Shown here one piece after another: positions 8,901 to 17,396 of a DNA stretch of 64,000 bases. The number at the start of each line of letters is the position of its first letter. The first letter of the stretch is position 1. The position numbers and the translations under genes were made by a program. Under the pieces are notes generated by a model that did no database searches, was not told where the DNA came from, and saw only the letters and a program-made list of their open reading frames with translations. The DNA comes from Achromobacter xylosoxidans (GTDB taxonomy: Bacteria > Pseudomonadota > Gammaproteobacteria > Burkholderiales > Burkholderiaceae_B). The stretch lies in the NCBI RefSeq assembly GCF_002192695.1, contig NZ_MTLG01000008.1, positions 1-64,000 on the forward strand. Direction: 5' to 3'.

Positions 8901-10337
8901 ATGGCCTTGACCACCCGTTGCCCGCAGTGCGGCACCACCTTCAAGGTGGTGCCTGATCAACTGCGGGTCCGCAATGGCCTGGTGCGTTGCGGCGCCTGCT
9001 CGACCGTGTTCGACGGGCGCGCCTGCCTGCTGCCGGTAGCAGGCGCGGCGCCGCAATCGGTGCCGCCCGCAGCGCCGGCGATGCCGGCCACGGCGGTGAC
9101 GCCGGCCGCCAGCCAGGCCGCGCCGGTCCTGGCGACGCCGGCAGCGCCCCTCGCACCGCAGGCGCCCGCTGAACCGCAGGCGCCGATTGCGCCGGCAGCT
9201 CCCATCACGCCGCAGCCTCCCGCCATGCCGCCGGGTGTGCGTCCTGCGCCTGCGCCGGATTTTTCACGGATTGCGCCCTGGGACGACGAGCCGGAACCGC
9301 TGCGCGCGCCCGTGGCGCCGTCCTACCGTGCGCCCGCGGTGCCGCCGGCCGTGCTGCGCGGCCGCGACGATATCCGCCGGCGCGCCGAACCGGCCGATGG
9401 CGTGCAGGAGCCTGAACAGGACGACGACGATCTGGCCGATGACTGGGCCGACGGCCCGGCCGATCACCAGGCGCGTCATCGCGCGGCCGATGACGCCATT
9501 GCCCGGGATGATGAGTCGCCGCGCTGGACCGTCCCGGTATCGGTGCAGACTGGCTATCGCGCCGATGCCGCCCCGCGCGGTGCGCCTGCGGAGCCGTCCT
9601 TCACCATCGGCCGCGCCCGCGCCGATGTGCGCGACGCCGAGCGCGACGACGAATACGACGATGAGTACGCCGACGAGCGCCGCGGCGACGACCGCGATGA
9701 CTACCAAGAAGACGATGACGCCCCGGACCGCGAAGACGCTGGCGAGCCCGTGCTGGGCGACACGCGTACGCGCTATTCCAGCGCCACCGATGTGGGCCGC
9801 GCGCCGCCCGAGTTCCTCGACCAGGACCGCGAGGAGCGGCATGGCCTGCTGCGCAAGCTATGGGGCTATGCCTGCCTGATCGGCCTGATCGCGCTGGGCC
9901 TGCAGCTGGTGTATGTGTACCGCACCGATATCGCCAATGCCGTGCCCATTCTGCGGCCGGTGCTGGAAACCGCGTGCCAGCCGCTGGGCTGCAGCGTGGG
10001 GTATGCGCGCCGCCTGGAGCTTATCCACATCACCTCCTCGTCGCTGCAGCCGCCGACCGGCGCTGCGGCGATCGACGATGGCCGCAGCCGCCTGGTGCTG
10101 ACGGTGGTGATGCGCAACCGTCACGACAAGCCGCAGCACTGGCCCGCCCTGGTGCTGGACCTGAATGATCTGTCGGACACGGTGGTGGTGCGCCGCGCGC
10201 TCAAGCCGGAAGATTATCTGACGCCCGAGCAGCTGCGCGGTCCTTTCGCGCCGCAAGGCGAACTGAAGATTTCCGTGCCCATTGAAGTGACTGGCGTCCA
10301 GGTCAATGGCTACCAACTCAATAAATTCTTTCCTTAA
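8901..10337 (+). CDS. zinc-ribbon, DUF3426 membrane protein
   Basis: A 478-residue protein of three parts. Residues 1-36 form an MJ0042-type zinc ribbon (Cys7, Cys10, Cys30, Cys33). Residues about 45-310 are low complexity: first Ala/Pro-rich, then rich in Asp/Glu/Arg. A transmembrane helix follows around residues 318-340, then a C-terminal DUF3426 domain that should face the periplasm. It is regularly found just after prmA in betaproteobacteria; the function is unknown. The pfkB-family gene begins 12 bp after its stop, so the two are probably cotranscribed. No Cys is missing from the ribbon. Confidence 0.85.
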   Translation: MALTTRCPQCGTTFKVVPDQLRVRNGLVRCGACSTVFDGRACLLPVAGAAPQSVPPAAPAMPATAVTPAASQAAPVLATPAAPLAPQAPAEPQAPIAPAAPITPQPPAMPPGVRPAPAPDFSRIAPWDDEPEPLRAPVAPSYRAPAVPPAVLRGRDDIRRRAEPADGVQEPEQDDDDLADDWADGPADHQARHRAADDAIARDDESPRWTVPVSVQTGYRADAAPRGAPAEPSFTIGRARADVRDAERDDEYDDEYADERRGDDRDDYQEDDDAPDREDAGEPVLGDTRTRYSSATDVGRAPPEFLDQDREERHGLLRKLWGYACLIGLIALGLQLVYVYRTDIANAVPILRPVLETACQPLGCSVGYARRLELIHITSSSLQPPTGAAAIDDGRSRLVLTVVMRNRHDKPQHWPALVLDLNDLSDTVVVRRALKPEDYLTPEQLRGPFAPQGELKISVPIEVTGVQVNGYQLNKFFP

Positions 10338-10349
10338 GGGATGACTCGC

Positions 10350-11291
10350 ATGGCTACCCCAGTTCTGGTTTGCGGTTCGATGGCGTTCGACACCATCGCG
10401 GTGTTTGAGGGGCGTTTCAAGGAGCACATTCTTGCCGACCGCATCCAGTCGCTGAGCGTGTCGTTCCTGGTGCCCAGCATGCGCAAGGAATACGGCGGCT
10501 GCTCGGGCAACATCGCCTACAGCATGAACCTGCTGGGCGGCAAGCCCGTGCCCGTGGCCACCGTGGGCGAAGACGCGGGCGAATACATGGAACGCATGAC
10601 CGGCCTGGGCATCGACGTCAGCCGCGTCAAGGTGATTCCGGACACGTTCACCGCGCAGTGCTTCATCACCACCGACCTGGACGGCAACCAGATCACGGCC
10701 TTTCACCCGGGCGCCATGTCGCACGCGGCGGAAAACGACCTGAGCGACGCCGACGCGGCCTGGGCCATCGTTGCGCCCGACGCCAAGGAAGGCATGTTCG
10801 CCCACGCCGAGCGCCTGCATAAGCGCGGCATTCCGTTCATCTTCGACTTGGGTCAGGCCATGCCGCTGTTCGACGGCGCCGACCTGGAGCGCATGCTCAA
10901 GCTGGCGCAGGCGCTGACCGTGAACGACTACGAAGCCGGGGTGGTGGAACAGCGCACCGGCCGCAGCATGGAAGACATCGCCCGCAGCCTGCAGGCCGTG
11001 GTGGTGACGCGCGGCGCGGAAGGCGCCACCTTGCTGACCGAAGGCAAGACCTTCCAGATCCCGCCGGTGCGCGCGGCCCAGGTGATCGACCCGACCGGCT
11101 GCGGCGACGCGCAGCGCGGCGGCCTGCTTTACGGCCTGACCAGCGGCTGGAGCTGGGAAGACAGCTGCCGTCTGGGCAACGTCATGGGCGCCATCAAGAT
11201 CGCTACGCGCGGCCCGCAGAATCATGCGCCGTCGCGCGCCGAAATCGACGCCGTGCTGCACGCCACCTACGGCATCCATCTGCCTCTTTGA
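10350..11291 (+). CDS. PfkB-family carbohydrate/nucleoside kinase
   Basis: A ribokinase-fold kinase of 313 residues. The N-terminus (PVLVCGSMAFDTIAVF) is the PfkB sheet, GGCSGNIAYSMNLLGG matches the substrate-binding block and DPTGCGDAQRGGL contains the catalytic Asp and anion hole (GCGDA). Closest in style to the adenosine-kinase-like proteins common in Burkholderiales, but the phosphate acceptor cannot be decided from sequence alone. I prefer the ATG at 10350: AAGGGATG lies about 9 nt before it, while the ATG at 10341 would sit directly on that Shine-Dalgarno. Confidence 0.85.
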   Translation: MATPVLVCGSMAFDTIAVFEGRFKEHILADRIQSLSVSFLVPSMRKEYGGCSGNIAYSMNLLGGKPVPVATVGEDAGEYMERMTGLGIDVSRVKVIPDTFTAQCFITTDLDGNQITAFHPGAMSHAAENDLSDADAAWAIVAPDAKEGMFAHAERLHKRGIPFIFDLGQAMPLFDGADLERMLKLAQALTVNDYEAGVVEQRTGRSMEDIARSLQAVVVTRGAEGATLLTEGKTFQIPPVRAAQVIDPTGCGDAQRGGLLYGLTSGWSWEDSCRLGNVMGAIKIATRGPQNHAPSRAEIDAVLHATYGIHLPL

Positions 11292-11496
11292 TCCCCTCGG
11301 GAACCCGGCAGTTGGGCCGCGGTCGAACCGTTGGAGAGGGGCGAGGCGTTGTGTTCCGGCGCCTTTCCCGGCCGGCTTTTTCGCCGGTTTTTCAGCTTCT
11401 GGCGGTGCGTTTCAGTGTGTTGCAGCATCGCTGGCCCCAATTCGGGGCCAGGGTATGATGAGTACATCGTCGGCAACGGCCGATCGAGGAGTCCAA

Positions 11497-12000
11497 ATGA
11501 ATCAAAGCAAAACTTTTTCCCTGGTGACGCCGCGCGCGGGGCGCTGGCTGGCGATCGCCGCCGTCGTGACCTCGATGGCAGTCCTGGGCGGCTGCGCCAA
11601 CCGCAGCGCGTCCAGCGGCGTCTACAGCTATGACCAGGCGCAGCGCGAGCAGATCGTCCGTACCGGCACGGTCACCGGCGTGCGTCCCATCGTGATCCAG
11701 AACGACAAGTCCAGCGGCGTCGGCATGGTGGCCGGCGGTGCGCTGGGCGGCGTGGCGGGTAACGCCATCGGCGGCGGCACCGGCCGTACCATCGCTACCG
11801 TGGGCGGCGTCATCCTGGGCGCGCTGGCGGGCAACGCCATCGAGAACCAGACCGGCAAGAATTCCGGCTACGAAATCACCGTGCGCCTGGACAACGGCGA
11901 GACCCGAGTCGTCGCGCAGGAAGCCGATGTGCCCATCAGCGTGGGCCAGCGCGTGCAGGTGATCAGCGGCTCCGGCCCGACCCGCATCACGCCGATGTAA
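11497..12000 (+). CDS. glycine-zipper (SlyB/Pcp-like) outer-membrane lipoprotein
   Basis: A 167-residue lipoprotein precursor. The signal peptide ends in the lipobox LGGC (Cys about residue 32). Residues about 75-120 form two glycine-zipper hairpins (GGALGGVAGNAIGGG and GGVILGALAGNAI) as in SlyB/Pcp and 17-kDa surface-antigen proteins. The C-terminal part (YEITVRLDNGETR) is the small beta domain of this family. Such proteins sit in the outer membrane and respond to envelope stress. Start at 11497 has GAGGAG 6-11 nt upstream. Monocistronic, closed by an intrinsic terminator. Confidence 0.88.
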   Translation: MNQSKTFSLVTPRAGRWLAIAAVVTSMAVLGGCANRSASSGVYSYDQAQREQIVRTGTVTGVRPIVIQNDKSSGVGMVAGGALGGVAGNAIGGGTGRTIATVGGVILGALAGNAIENQTGKNSGYEITVRLDNGETRVVAQEADVPISVGQRVQVISGSGPTRITPM

Positions 12001-12038
12001 GCACCCATCCTGCGCCGCTCGCGGCGCGGCTTGGCAAA

Positions 12039-12062
12039 AGCCCCCGTCAGGGGGCTTTTTTA
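12039..12062 (+). terminator. intrinsic terminator after the glycine-zipper lipoprotein gene
   Basis: AGCCCCC-GTCA-GGGGGCT stem-loop followed directly by seven T residues. Confidence 0.9.
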
Positions 12063-12416
12063 TTGCCGGCGCCCCTGTGATCCAAACGGGGGCAGGGCGG
12101 GAAAGGCTGTGCAGTCGTAAGAATCTGTCGCTCGGCCGCAACGCGGCACCCGGGGACTTACCCGCGAACGTTACGTTTGCCAGCGTTTTCTCGCGATTTC
12201 CTCCATAAGCGTCATGGCGATTTGACGAACGTGGTGCCATGATTGCGCCTGCGATCGACGTCGCATTGCGAAAATCATGTAACGGAGTGCATCGAGGCGT
12301 CGCGCGTGGTGGGCTGGACGTTCAGCCTGATTTCAGCAGTTTCTTTGTAATCTCGTCGTCCTGAATCCCGGGGCGGGGGATTGTTGGCCGATCAGGCCTG
12401 TAACGCCGCACTATCT
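12063..12416. promoter_or_regulatory. 354-bp upstream region of the dlt-type operon
   Basis: No gene is supported here. A TGTAAT at 12346-12351 is a possible -10 for the operon, with only a poor -35 (TTCAGC, 19-bp spacing). The long upstream region suggests regulated transcription, but I cannot identify a specific operator. The GGGGCGGGGGA run at 12370-12380 lies next to an alternative TTG start for dltC. Confidence 0.35.
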
Positions 12417-12656
12417 ATGCATACCGAGCAAGAACTCCACACCAAGATCGGCGAGATCGTCGAGTCGATCGTCATGAAGAAAGTCACCCCCGATACGCAG
12501 TTGATTGCCACCGGCCTGGTCGATTCGCTCGCCGCCGTGGACATCACGCTGGCGGTCGAGTCGGAGTACGGCTGCAGCATTCCGGCTCCCGAGATCGCGG
12601 AGCACCTACAGTCGGTCCGCACGCTTGCCGGCTATGTCGCTGCCCATACTTCGTAA
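12417..12656 (+). CDS. dltC: D-alanyl carrier protein (DltC type)
   Basis: A 79-residue acyl-carrier-type protein. The phosphopantetheine serine is Ser37 in GLVDSLAAVD, and the flanking helices match the ACP/PCP fold. Place in a dlt operon makes it the carrier that receives D-alanine from DltA and presents it to DltB. The ATG at 12417 gives a normal ACP N-terminus but has no good Shine-Dalgarno. A TTG at 12381 behind a G-rich stretch would add 12 residues. Its 3' end overlaps dltD by 23 bp. It comes first in the operon, whereas Gram-positive operons have it after dltB. Confidence 0.87.
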   Translation: MHTEQELHTKIGEIVESIVMKKVTPDTQLIATGLVDSLAAVDITLAVESEYGCSIPAPEIAEHLQSVRTLAGYVAAHTS

Positions 12657-13821
12657 TACCCGGCTGTTGTCTCACGTCGCGGCTGCCGCGACGGCGGTAG
12701 CACTGGCGGTGGGTACGTATTGCGGCGCGGACGATCTGCTCAGCCGCGTGGTCAATCCCATGTCGGCGCCCTCGGCCTCGGCGGCCGCCAAGAGCAACTA
12801 CCTGCCCAACCTGGGACCGGACTGGGGTACCCAGCACGTCAACCTGAATCGCCTGGGCAACGCCTTGAGCGACGGGACGCTGGTCGTGCTTGGCTCGTCC
12901 GAACTGTCCAGCCACGATCTGCGCTTCGTGCCCTACCGCTTCTTCCCTGAAGAGCTGAAGGTGCCTACGCTGGCCTATGGCCACGCCATGTTCCAGTCCT
13001 ACGGCATCGTCAGCGTGCTGGAGTCGGTGGCGGATTCGCTCACGCCCAACACGCGGCTGGTGGTCATGCTGTCGCCGGCCTGGTTTGCCTCGGGCGGGCA
13101 GTTGCCGCGCAGCGCGTTTGCGGAACACGTCACGGGGCCGGTCTGGGACCGGCTCTGGGATCAGCCCAACACGCGCGAGCAGATGCAGAACTGGATCAGC
13201 GACAACGCCAACTGGGGGCTGCTGTGGCTCATCGCCAACGGCCAGGTCGCGGAGCTGAAGGACAAGCTGGCGCTGTGGTGGCACGCGCGCAAGGAACCAG
13301 CGCCCGACCGCCCGCGCAGCAAGCTGTCGGTGCCCGCGCATCGCTATGTGTCCTGGCCGTCGGCCGCGCGCCTGGACCAGGGCCAGTGGGGCCGGCTGAC
13401 GCATCAGGCGCGCGTGGTCGAGCAGGACCTGGGCGGGCACAACCCCTACGACGTGCGCGACGATTACTACAAGCAGTACCTGGCGGCGCTGTATTCGCCG
13501 GCCCGCAACGAGTTCGCCGACATCGATCCGATCACTCGCACGGAACTCGGCGACCTGTCGCGCGTGATGGCCTTGCTGCAGAAGCGCAAGGTTCACGCCT
13601 ACTTCGTCATCCAGCCCTTCAATCCCAAGCTCATCCTGGACGTGGAGCGTTTCGACCCGGTGGTGGCTGCCATCACGGGCATGTGCGAGCGCTACCAGAT
13701 GGGCTGCCTGGATCTCTACAGCATCCCGTTCGAACCGGGCATGCTGCGCGACGACATGCACCTGGCCGAACTCGGCTGGGCCATGGCCGATCAAGGCATT
13801 GCGGAGTACTTTTCCCGATGA
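12634..13821 (+). CDS. dltD: DltD-type D-alanyl transferase, SGNH-like, membrane anchored
   Basis: A 395-residue protein with one N-terminal membrane helix (about residues 11-29) and an extracytoplasmic SGNH-like domain. The nucleophile block VLGSSELSSHD (Ser88/Ser89) is the GSSEL motif typical of DltD. The C-terminal acid-base pair is Asp373/His376 in DDMHLAELGW. In Gram-positive bacteria DltD takes D-Ala from the DltB side and transfers it to lipoteichoic acid. Here the acceptor must be another envelope polymer; a D-alanylated outer-membrane component has been reported for the Bordetella dra locus. Start at 12634 is inside dltC; the ATGA at its end couples to the next small gene. Confidence 0.87.
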   Translation: MSLPILRNTRLLSHVAAAATAVALAVGTYCGADDLLSRVVNPMSAPSASAAAKSNYLPNLGPDWGTQHVNLNRLGNALSDGTLVVLGSSELSSHDLRFVPYRFFPEELKVPTLAYGHAMFQSYGIVSVLESVADSLTPNTRLVVMLSPAWFASGGQLPRSAFAEHVTGPVWDRLWDQPNTREQMQNWISDNANWGLLWLIANGQVAELKDKLALWWHARKEPAPDRPRSKLSVPAHRYVSWPSAARLDQGQWGRLTHQARVVEQDLGGHNPYDVRDDYYKQYLAALYSPARNEFADIDPITRTELGDLSRVMALLQKRKVHAYFVIQPFNPKLILDVERFDPVVAAITGMCERYQMGCLDLYSIPFEPGMLRDDMHLAELGWAMADQGIAEYFSR

Positions 13822-14027
13822 GCAAGATTCTTCCCGCGGCCGCGCCCGAGGCCGGCCGCGCCGTCGAAGGGCAGGAAACCCGCAAGGCGGCTGGCGCCTG
13901 GGGGCGCCGCTTTCTCTGGCACCTGTGCCTGTATATCGGCGTGATCCTGGTGTTCGTCCTGCAGGCGCAGCCCACCACGGGCAGCGGCGGGCCGATCAAG
14001 GTCGAATTCCAGTACCAACAGTTCTGA
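13818..14027 (+). CDS. dltX: DltX-like single-pass membrane microprotein
   Basis: A 69-residue protein that begins in the ATGA overlapping the dltD stop and ends 7 bp before dltB. Residues about 1-28 are hydrophilic, about 30-48 form one membrane helix (FLWHLCLYIGVILVFVL) and the last residues read GPIKVEFQYQQF. The terminal F-x-Y-x-x-F matches the end of Gram-positive DltX (FIYNEF type), which is needed for D-alanylation and whose Tyr has been proposed to relay the D-alanyl group between DltB and DltD. Family membership rests on position, topology and this motif; overall identity is low, as usual for DltX. Easily missed by automatic gene calling because of its size. Confidence 0.75.
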   Translation: MSKILPAAAPEAGRAVEGQETRKAAGAWGRRFLWHLCLYIGVILVFVLQAQPTTGSGGPIKVEFQYQQF

Positions 14028-14034
14028 GCCCGCC

Positions 14035-15162
14035 ATGGAATTGTTCGCAAGCTTGAGCTTTTTCGGCGGCGCCCTGTGCGGCGGCCTGGGCCTGTTGGCC
14101 TACCGTTCCTTCGGCATGCCGTTCCGTATCGGCTATCGCCACATCATCGGCGTGATCTGCCTGGGCGTGTGGATGGCGGTGTTCTGGGCGCGTCCCTATC
14201 AACCCATCGCCTTGCTGGCCATTTCAGGCAGCGCGTTGTGGGCCATGCGCCGCAACTACATCCCCACCTGGCTGGCCGTGATCATCACCATGACGCCGCT
14301 GCTGCTGGTGAAGACAGGCGTGTCGCACCTGGGCGCCATGCTGGGCTTGTCCTTCGCCACGTTCCGCGCCATCGACGTGCTGCTGTTCGCGCAGCGCAAC
14401 GAGCGCGTGTCGCCGCTGGACTACTTCATCTATCTATTCTTCCCGCTGACGCTGCTGGCCGGCCCCATGTACCGCTGGCGCAATTTCCAGGCGGACCTGA
14501 AGCGCGGTTATGAAGGCGTGAACCTGAACACCTGGCTCAGCGGCCTGGAGCTCGTCATGCTGGGCGTGATCCAGAAGTTCGGCGTGGCTGAACTCATCTG
14601 GCGCTATGGCCTGGCGACGCTGGATGCGCACGACTACTCGTTCACCGGCGTGGCGCTCAACGCCTCGCTCTACAGCGCCTACCTGTTCTTCGATTTCGCC
14701 GGCTACTCCACCATGGCGATCGGCATCGGCATGCTGTTCGGCTTCACCTTGCCGATCAACTTCCGCAATCCGCTGGCCACGCTCAACCCGCAGGACTTCT
14801 GGCGCCGCTGGCACATCAGCCTGTCGGAGTGGTTGCGCGACGTGGTCTTCATGCCCATTTACAAGGCGCTGAGCAAGACCAAGTTCTTCGGACGCCACCG
14901 CATGGCGGCGCAGAACATCGGCATCTTCGCGACCTTGCTGGCCATGGGTGTCTGGAACGGCTTGTCGCTGCACTACATCGTCAGCGGCCTGATGTTCGGC
15001 GCGTACTCGGTGGGCCACAACCTGCTGATCAACGCCGCGCGCACCCGCCCGGCCCTGCAAGCCGCGCTGGCGCAACCCGTCATGCGTTTTCTCGGGCGCG
15101 TGCTCACCCTGATTCTTGCTGCGCTGGCGCTCTACGTGTTCAGCGGCCGCAGCCCCATCTGA
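14035..15162 (+). CDS. dltB: DltB-type MBOAT acyl transferase/channel
   Basis: A polytopic membrane protein of 375 residues, of the MBOAT family. The MBOAT core is clear: DFAGYSTMAIGIGMLFGF, then NFRNPLATLNPQDFWRRWHIS and SLSEWLRDVVF. The conserved histidine is His313 in WNGLSLHY. In the Gram-positive system DltB accepts D-Ala from DltC on the cytoplasmic side and passes it outward. Its neighbours dltC, dltD, the DltX-like gene and dltA make that role likely here, as opposed to alginate or peptidoglycan O-acetylation. Confidence 0.88.
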   Translation: MELFASLSFFGGALCGGLGLLAYRSFGMPFRIGYRHIIGVICLGVWMAVFWARPYQPIALLAISGSALWAMRRNYIPTWLAVIITMTPLLLVKTGVSHLGAMLGLSFATFRAIDVLLFAQRNERVSPLDYFIYLFFPLTLLAGPMYRWRNFQADLKRGYEGVNLNTWLSGLELVMLGVIQKFGVAELIWRYGLATLDAHDYSFTGVALNASLYSAYLFFDFAGYSTMAIGIGMLFGFTLPINFRNPLATLNPQDFWRRWHISLSEWLRDVVFMPIYKALSKTKFFGRHRMAAQNIGIFATLLAMGVWNGLSLHYIVSGLMFGAYSVGHNLLINAARTRPALQAALAQPVMRFLGRVLTLILAALALYVFSGRSPI

Positions 15163-15178
15163 CGCCGGGAGTTTCGGC

Positions 15179-16624
15179 ATGCGCTTCGATCTCAAGTCCT
15201 TCCAGTTCACCGATACCGGGTACGCGCCCGATGCGCCGGCCGTGGTTGCCGCCGACCGCAGCCTGAGCTGGTCGCAATTGCGCGCCGAAGCCGGCGCCTG
15301 GGCCGAAGAGGCGCGCAGATGCGGGGCCGCGCCGGACGTGCCGGTGGCGATCTACGGCCACAAGGAAGCCTCGTTCTTCGTCGCCATGGTCGGCGCGCTG
15401 CTGATCGGGGCGCCGTTCGTGCCGGTGGACACGATCTATCCGGACGAGCGCCTGCGCCGCATCGTCGAGATCGTGCGCGCCGCCGCCGTGTTCGATGCCG
15501 CCAGCGGCAGCTTCACGCCGGGCGAGGGGGCCATGCTGGCCGAGCGCGGCCTGGCCTACGTCATGTTCACGTCCGGCAGCACGGGCGACCCGAAGGGCGT
15601 GCAGATCGGCCGTGAAAGCGTGGGCCTGCTGGGCGACTGGATGCTGGGCAGCTTCGGTCTGGGCGAGGCGCCCGTGTTCATGAACCAGGCGCCATTCAGC
15701 TTTGACCTGTCCATGTACGAGGTGTTCGCCACGCTGGCCGCGGGCGGCTGTTGCGTGCTGAACGCGCGCGAGCAGATCGCTGCGCCCAGCGCCTGGATGG
15801 CCCGCCTGGCCGAGCATGGCGTGACGGCCTGGGTGTCCACGCCGTCATTTGCGCATCAGCAACTGGCCAACCGCGACTTCTCGCCGGCGGCCTTACCCAC
15901 GCTGCGCACCTTCCTGTTCTGCGGCGAGCCCTTGCCGTCCGCGCTGGCCAAGAAGCTGCGCCAGCGCTTCCCGGACGCCGTCATCCTCAATACCTACGGT
16001 CCCACGGAAGCGACGGTGGCAACCACCTGGATCGAGGTCACCGATGCCGTCCTGGCCGCGCACGACCCGCTGCCGGTGGGACATGCCAAGCCCGACAGCG
16101 TGCTGATCGTGGATGAAGGCGAGATCTGCATCGTGGGCGACCACGTCATGCGCGGCTATCTGAACCGCCCCGACCTGAACGAGGCCAAGCTCTACACCTA
16201 CGCCGACGGCCGCCGCGCTTTCCGCACGGGCGACCTGGGTCAGATGGAGGGCGACGGCCTGCTGTTCTGCCGCGGCCGCATGGACGACCAGATCAAGCTG
16301 AACGGCTATCGCATTGAACTGGCGGAGATCGACGAGGCGCTGCATGGCCTGCCGGGCGTGGAGGGCGGCGCCTGCGCGGTGCTGCGCCGGCCCGACGGCA
16401 CGGCGGTGCGCTTGATCGGATTCGTGGCGGGAATGGAAGCAGAGCAGACGCCGCGGATTCTGGAGCCGGATGCGCTGGCGGGCTGGAAAGAGCGGCTGGC
16501 ACAGCGCCTGCCGCCTTACATGGTGCCGTCCGAGCTGGTGGCCTGCCCGGCGCTGCCCATGTCGAACAATCACAAGATCGACCGCAAGAAGCTGGTCGAG
16601 ATCTACGCCGGCATTCCGGCGTAA
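15179..16624 (+). CDS. dltA: D-alanine--carrier protein ligase (DltA type)
   Basis: A stand-alone adenylation enzyme of 481 residues. It should activate D-Ala with ATP and load it onto DltC. Visible core motifs are the P-loop FTSGSTGDPKGV, YGPTEATVATTW, FRTGDLG, the hinge block GRMDDQIKLNGYRIEL and a C-terminal NHKIDRKKL with the catalytic lysine. The QIKLNGYRIEL version of the hinge resembles DltA more than most NRPS domains. Start at 15179 follows CGGGAG; an upstream in-frame start would overlap dltB. Substrate specificity for D-Ala is inferred from operon context. Confidence 0.88.
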   Translation: MRFDLKSFQFTDTGYAPDAPAVVAADRSLSWSQLRAEAGAWAEEARRCGAAPDVPVAIYGHKEASFFVAMVGALLIGAPFVPVDTIYPDERLRRIVEIVRAAAVFDAASGSFTPGEGAMLAERGLAYVMFTSGSTGDPKGVQIGRESVGLLGDWMLGSFGLGEAPVFMNQAPFSFDLSMYEVFATLAAGGCCVLNAREQIAAPSAWMARLAEHGVTAWVSTPSFAHQQLANRDFSPAALPTLRTFLFCGEPLPSALAKKLRQRFPDAVILNTYGPTEATVATTWIEVTDAVLAAHDPLPVGHAKPDSVLIVDEGEICIVGDHVMRGYLNRPDLNEAKLYTYADGRRAFRTGDLGQMEGDGLLFCRGRMDDQIKLNGYRIELAEIDEALHGLPGVEGGACAVLRRPDGTAVRLIGFVAGMEAEQTPRILEPDALAGWKERLAQRLPPYMVPSELVACPALPMSNNHKIDRKKLVEIYAGIPA

Positions 16625-16629
16625 GGGCT

Positions 16630-16648
16630 GGCGGGGCGCGGCCCCGCC
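16630..16648 (+). terminator. hairpin between convergent dltA and yggT
   Basis: GGCGGGGC-GCG-GCCCCGCC, an 8-bp stem 5 bp after the dltA stop. Only a short T-run (GCTTTAC) follows, so efficiency is uncertain. Confidence 0.5.
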
Positions 16649-16651
16649 GCT

Positions 16652-17212
16652 TTACAGGCCCACCATGCGCTGGCTGATGTTGGACAGCACCATCAGCAGC
16701 ACCTGCGCGACGATCAGCAGCACCAGTGGCGAAAAGTCGATCGCGGTGCGCGGCAGCAGGCGACGGATGGGGTCCAGCATGGGAGCGGTCAACGCCTGCA
16801 GCAGCGGCATCATGGGCGCCATCGGATTCACCCACGACAGCACGGCCTGGATCAGCGTCAGCCACACCACCAGATTCAGCGCCCATTTGACGGCCATGAT
16901 CAGCGCCGAGCCCATGACCCGGGGCAGGTACTCCAGCGGAATCAGCGCGCCGATCGCGACCAGCCAGACCAGCACCAGATAGACCAGCGCGGACAGCCAC
17001 ACGGCGACCAGGCTGGTCCAGTCGATCTTGTTGCTGGCGGGAATGATCTTGCGCAGGGGCAGCACCAGCCAGTTGGTGACCTGGTAGATGAAGCGCGACA
17101 AGGGATTGAACGGGTGCAGCCGTATCGCATGCATCCAGGCGCGGGCAATCAGCGCCGCGCCGAACAGCGTGAACACGATTTCGAGAAGGAAGCGCAAGAT
17201 TTCATCGAGCAT
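16652..17212 (-). CDS. YggT-family integral membrane protein
   Basis: A 186-residue membrane protein with the two repeated YggT units: LHPFNPLSRFIYQVTNWLVLP...LRKIIP in the first half and PMLDPIRRLLPRTAIDFSPLVLL in the second. About four membrane helices are visible. Family members are linked to osmotic or cell-division-related membrane functions, but no activity is established. I choose the ATG at 17212 because AGGG lies about 9 nt before it; a GTG at 17224 sits on that site. Confidence 0.85.
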   Translation of the reverse strand: MLDEILRFLLEIVFTLFGAALIARAWMHAIRLHPFNPLSRFIYQVTNWLVLPLRKIIPASNKIDWTSLVAVWLSALVYLVLVWLVAIGALIPLEYLPRVMGSALIMAVKWALNLVVWLTLIQAVLSWVNPMAPMMPLLQALTAPMLDPIRRLLPRTAIDFSPLVLLIVAQVLLMVLSNISQRMVGL

Positions 17213-17336
17213 GGACACGTTCACCCTGAAAATGAGGAGTCAATTGTCGCACGCCCAGGCAAAAAATCGCCTGCGGCACAGCGCGTGCTTGCAGCCCGTT
17301 GGGGGAGGCCGGTCGATTCCGGATCGGGCGGACACG

Positions 17337-17366
17337 AAAAAGCCGCCCGGCCTAGGCCAGGCGGCT
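17337..17366 (-). terminator. intrinsic terminator of the histone H1-like gene
   Basis: On the minus strand, an imperfect stem between AGCCGCCTGG and CCGGGCGGCT is followed by TTTTTC. It lies 30 bp past the stop of the H1-like gene. Confidence 0.8.
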
Positions 17367-17396
17367 CTGCGAAGCTAAGGCTTCGAACCGTCCTGA

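Noticed and set aside
12063-12416. Specific operator (for example a BvgA-type heptad repeat) in front of the dlt operon
   Set aside because: No convincing repeated heptad or palindrome could be found by eye.
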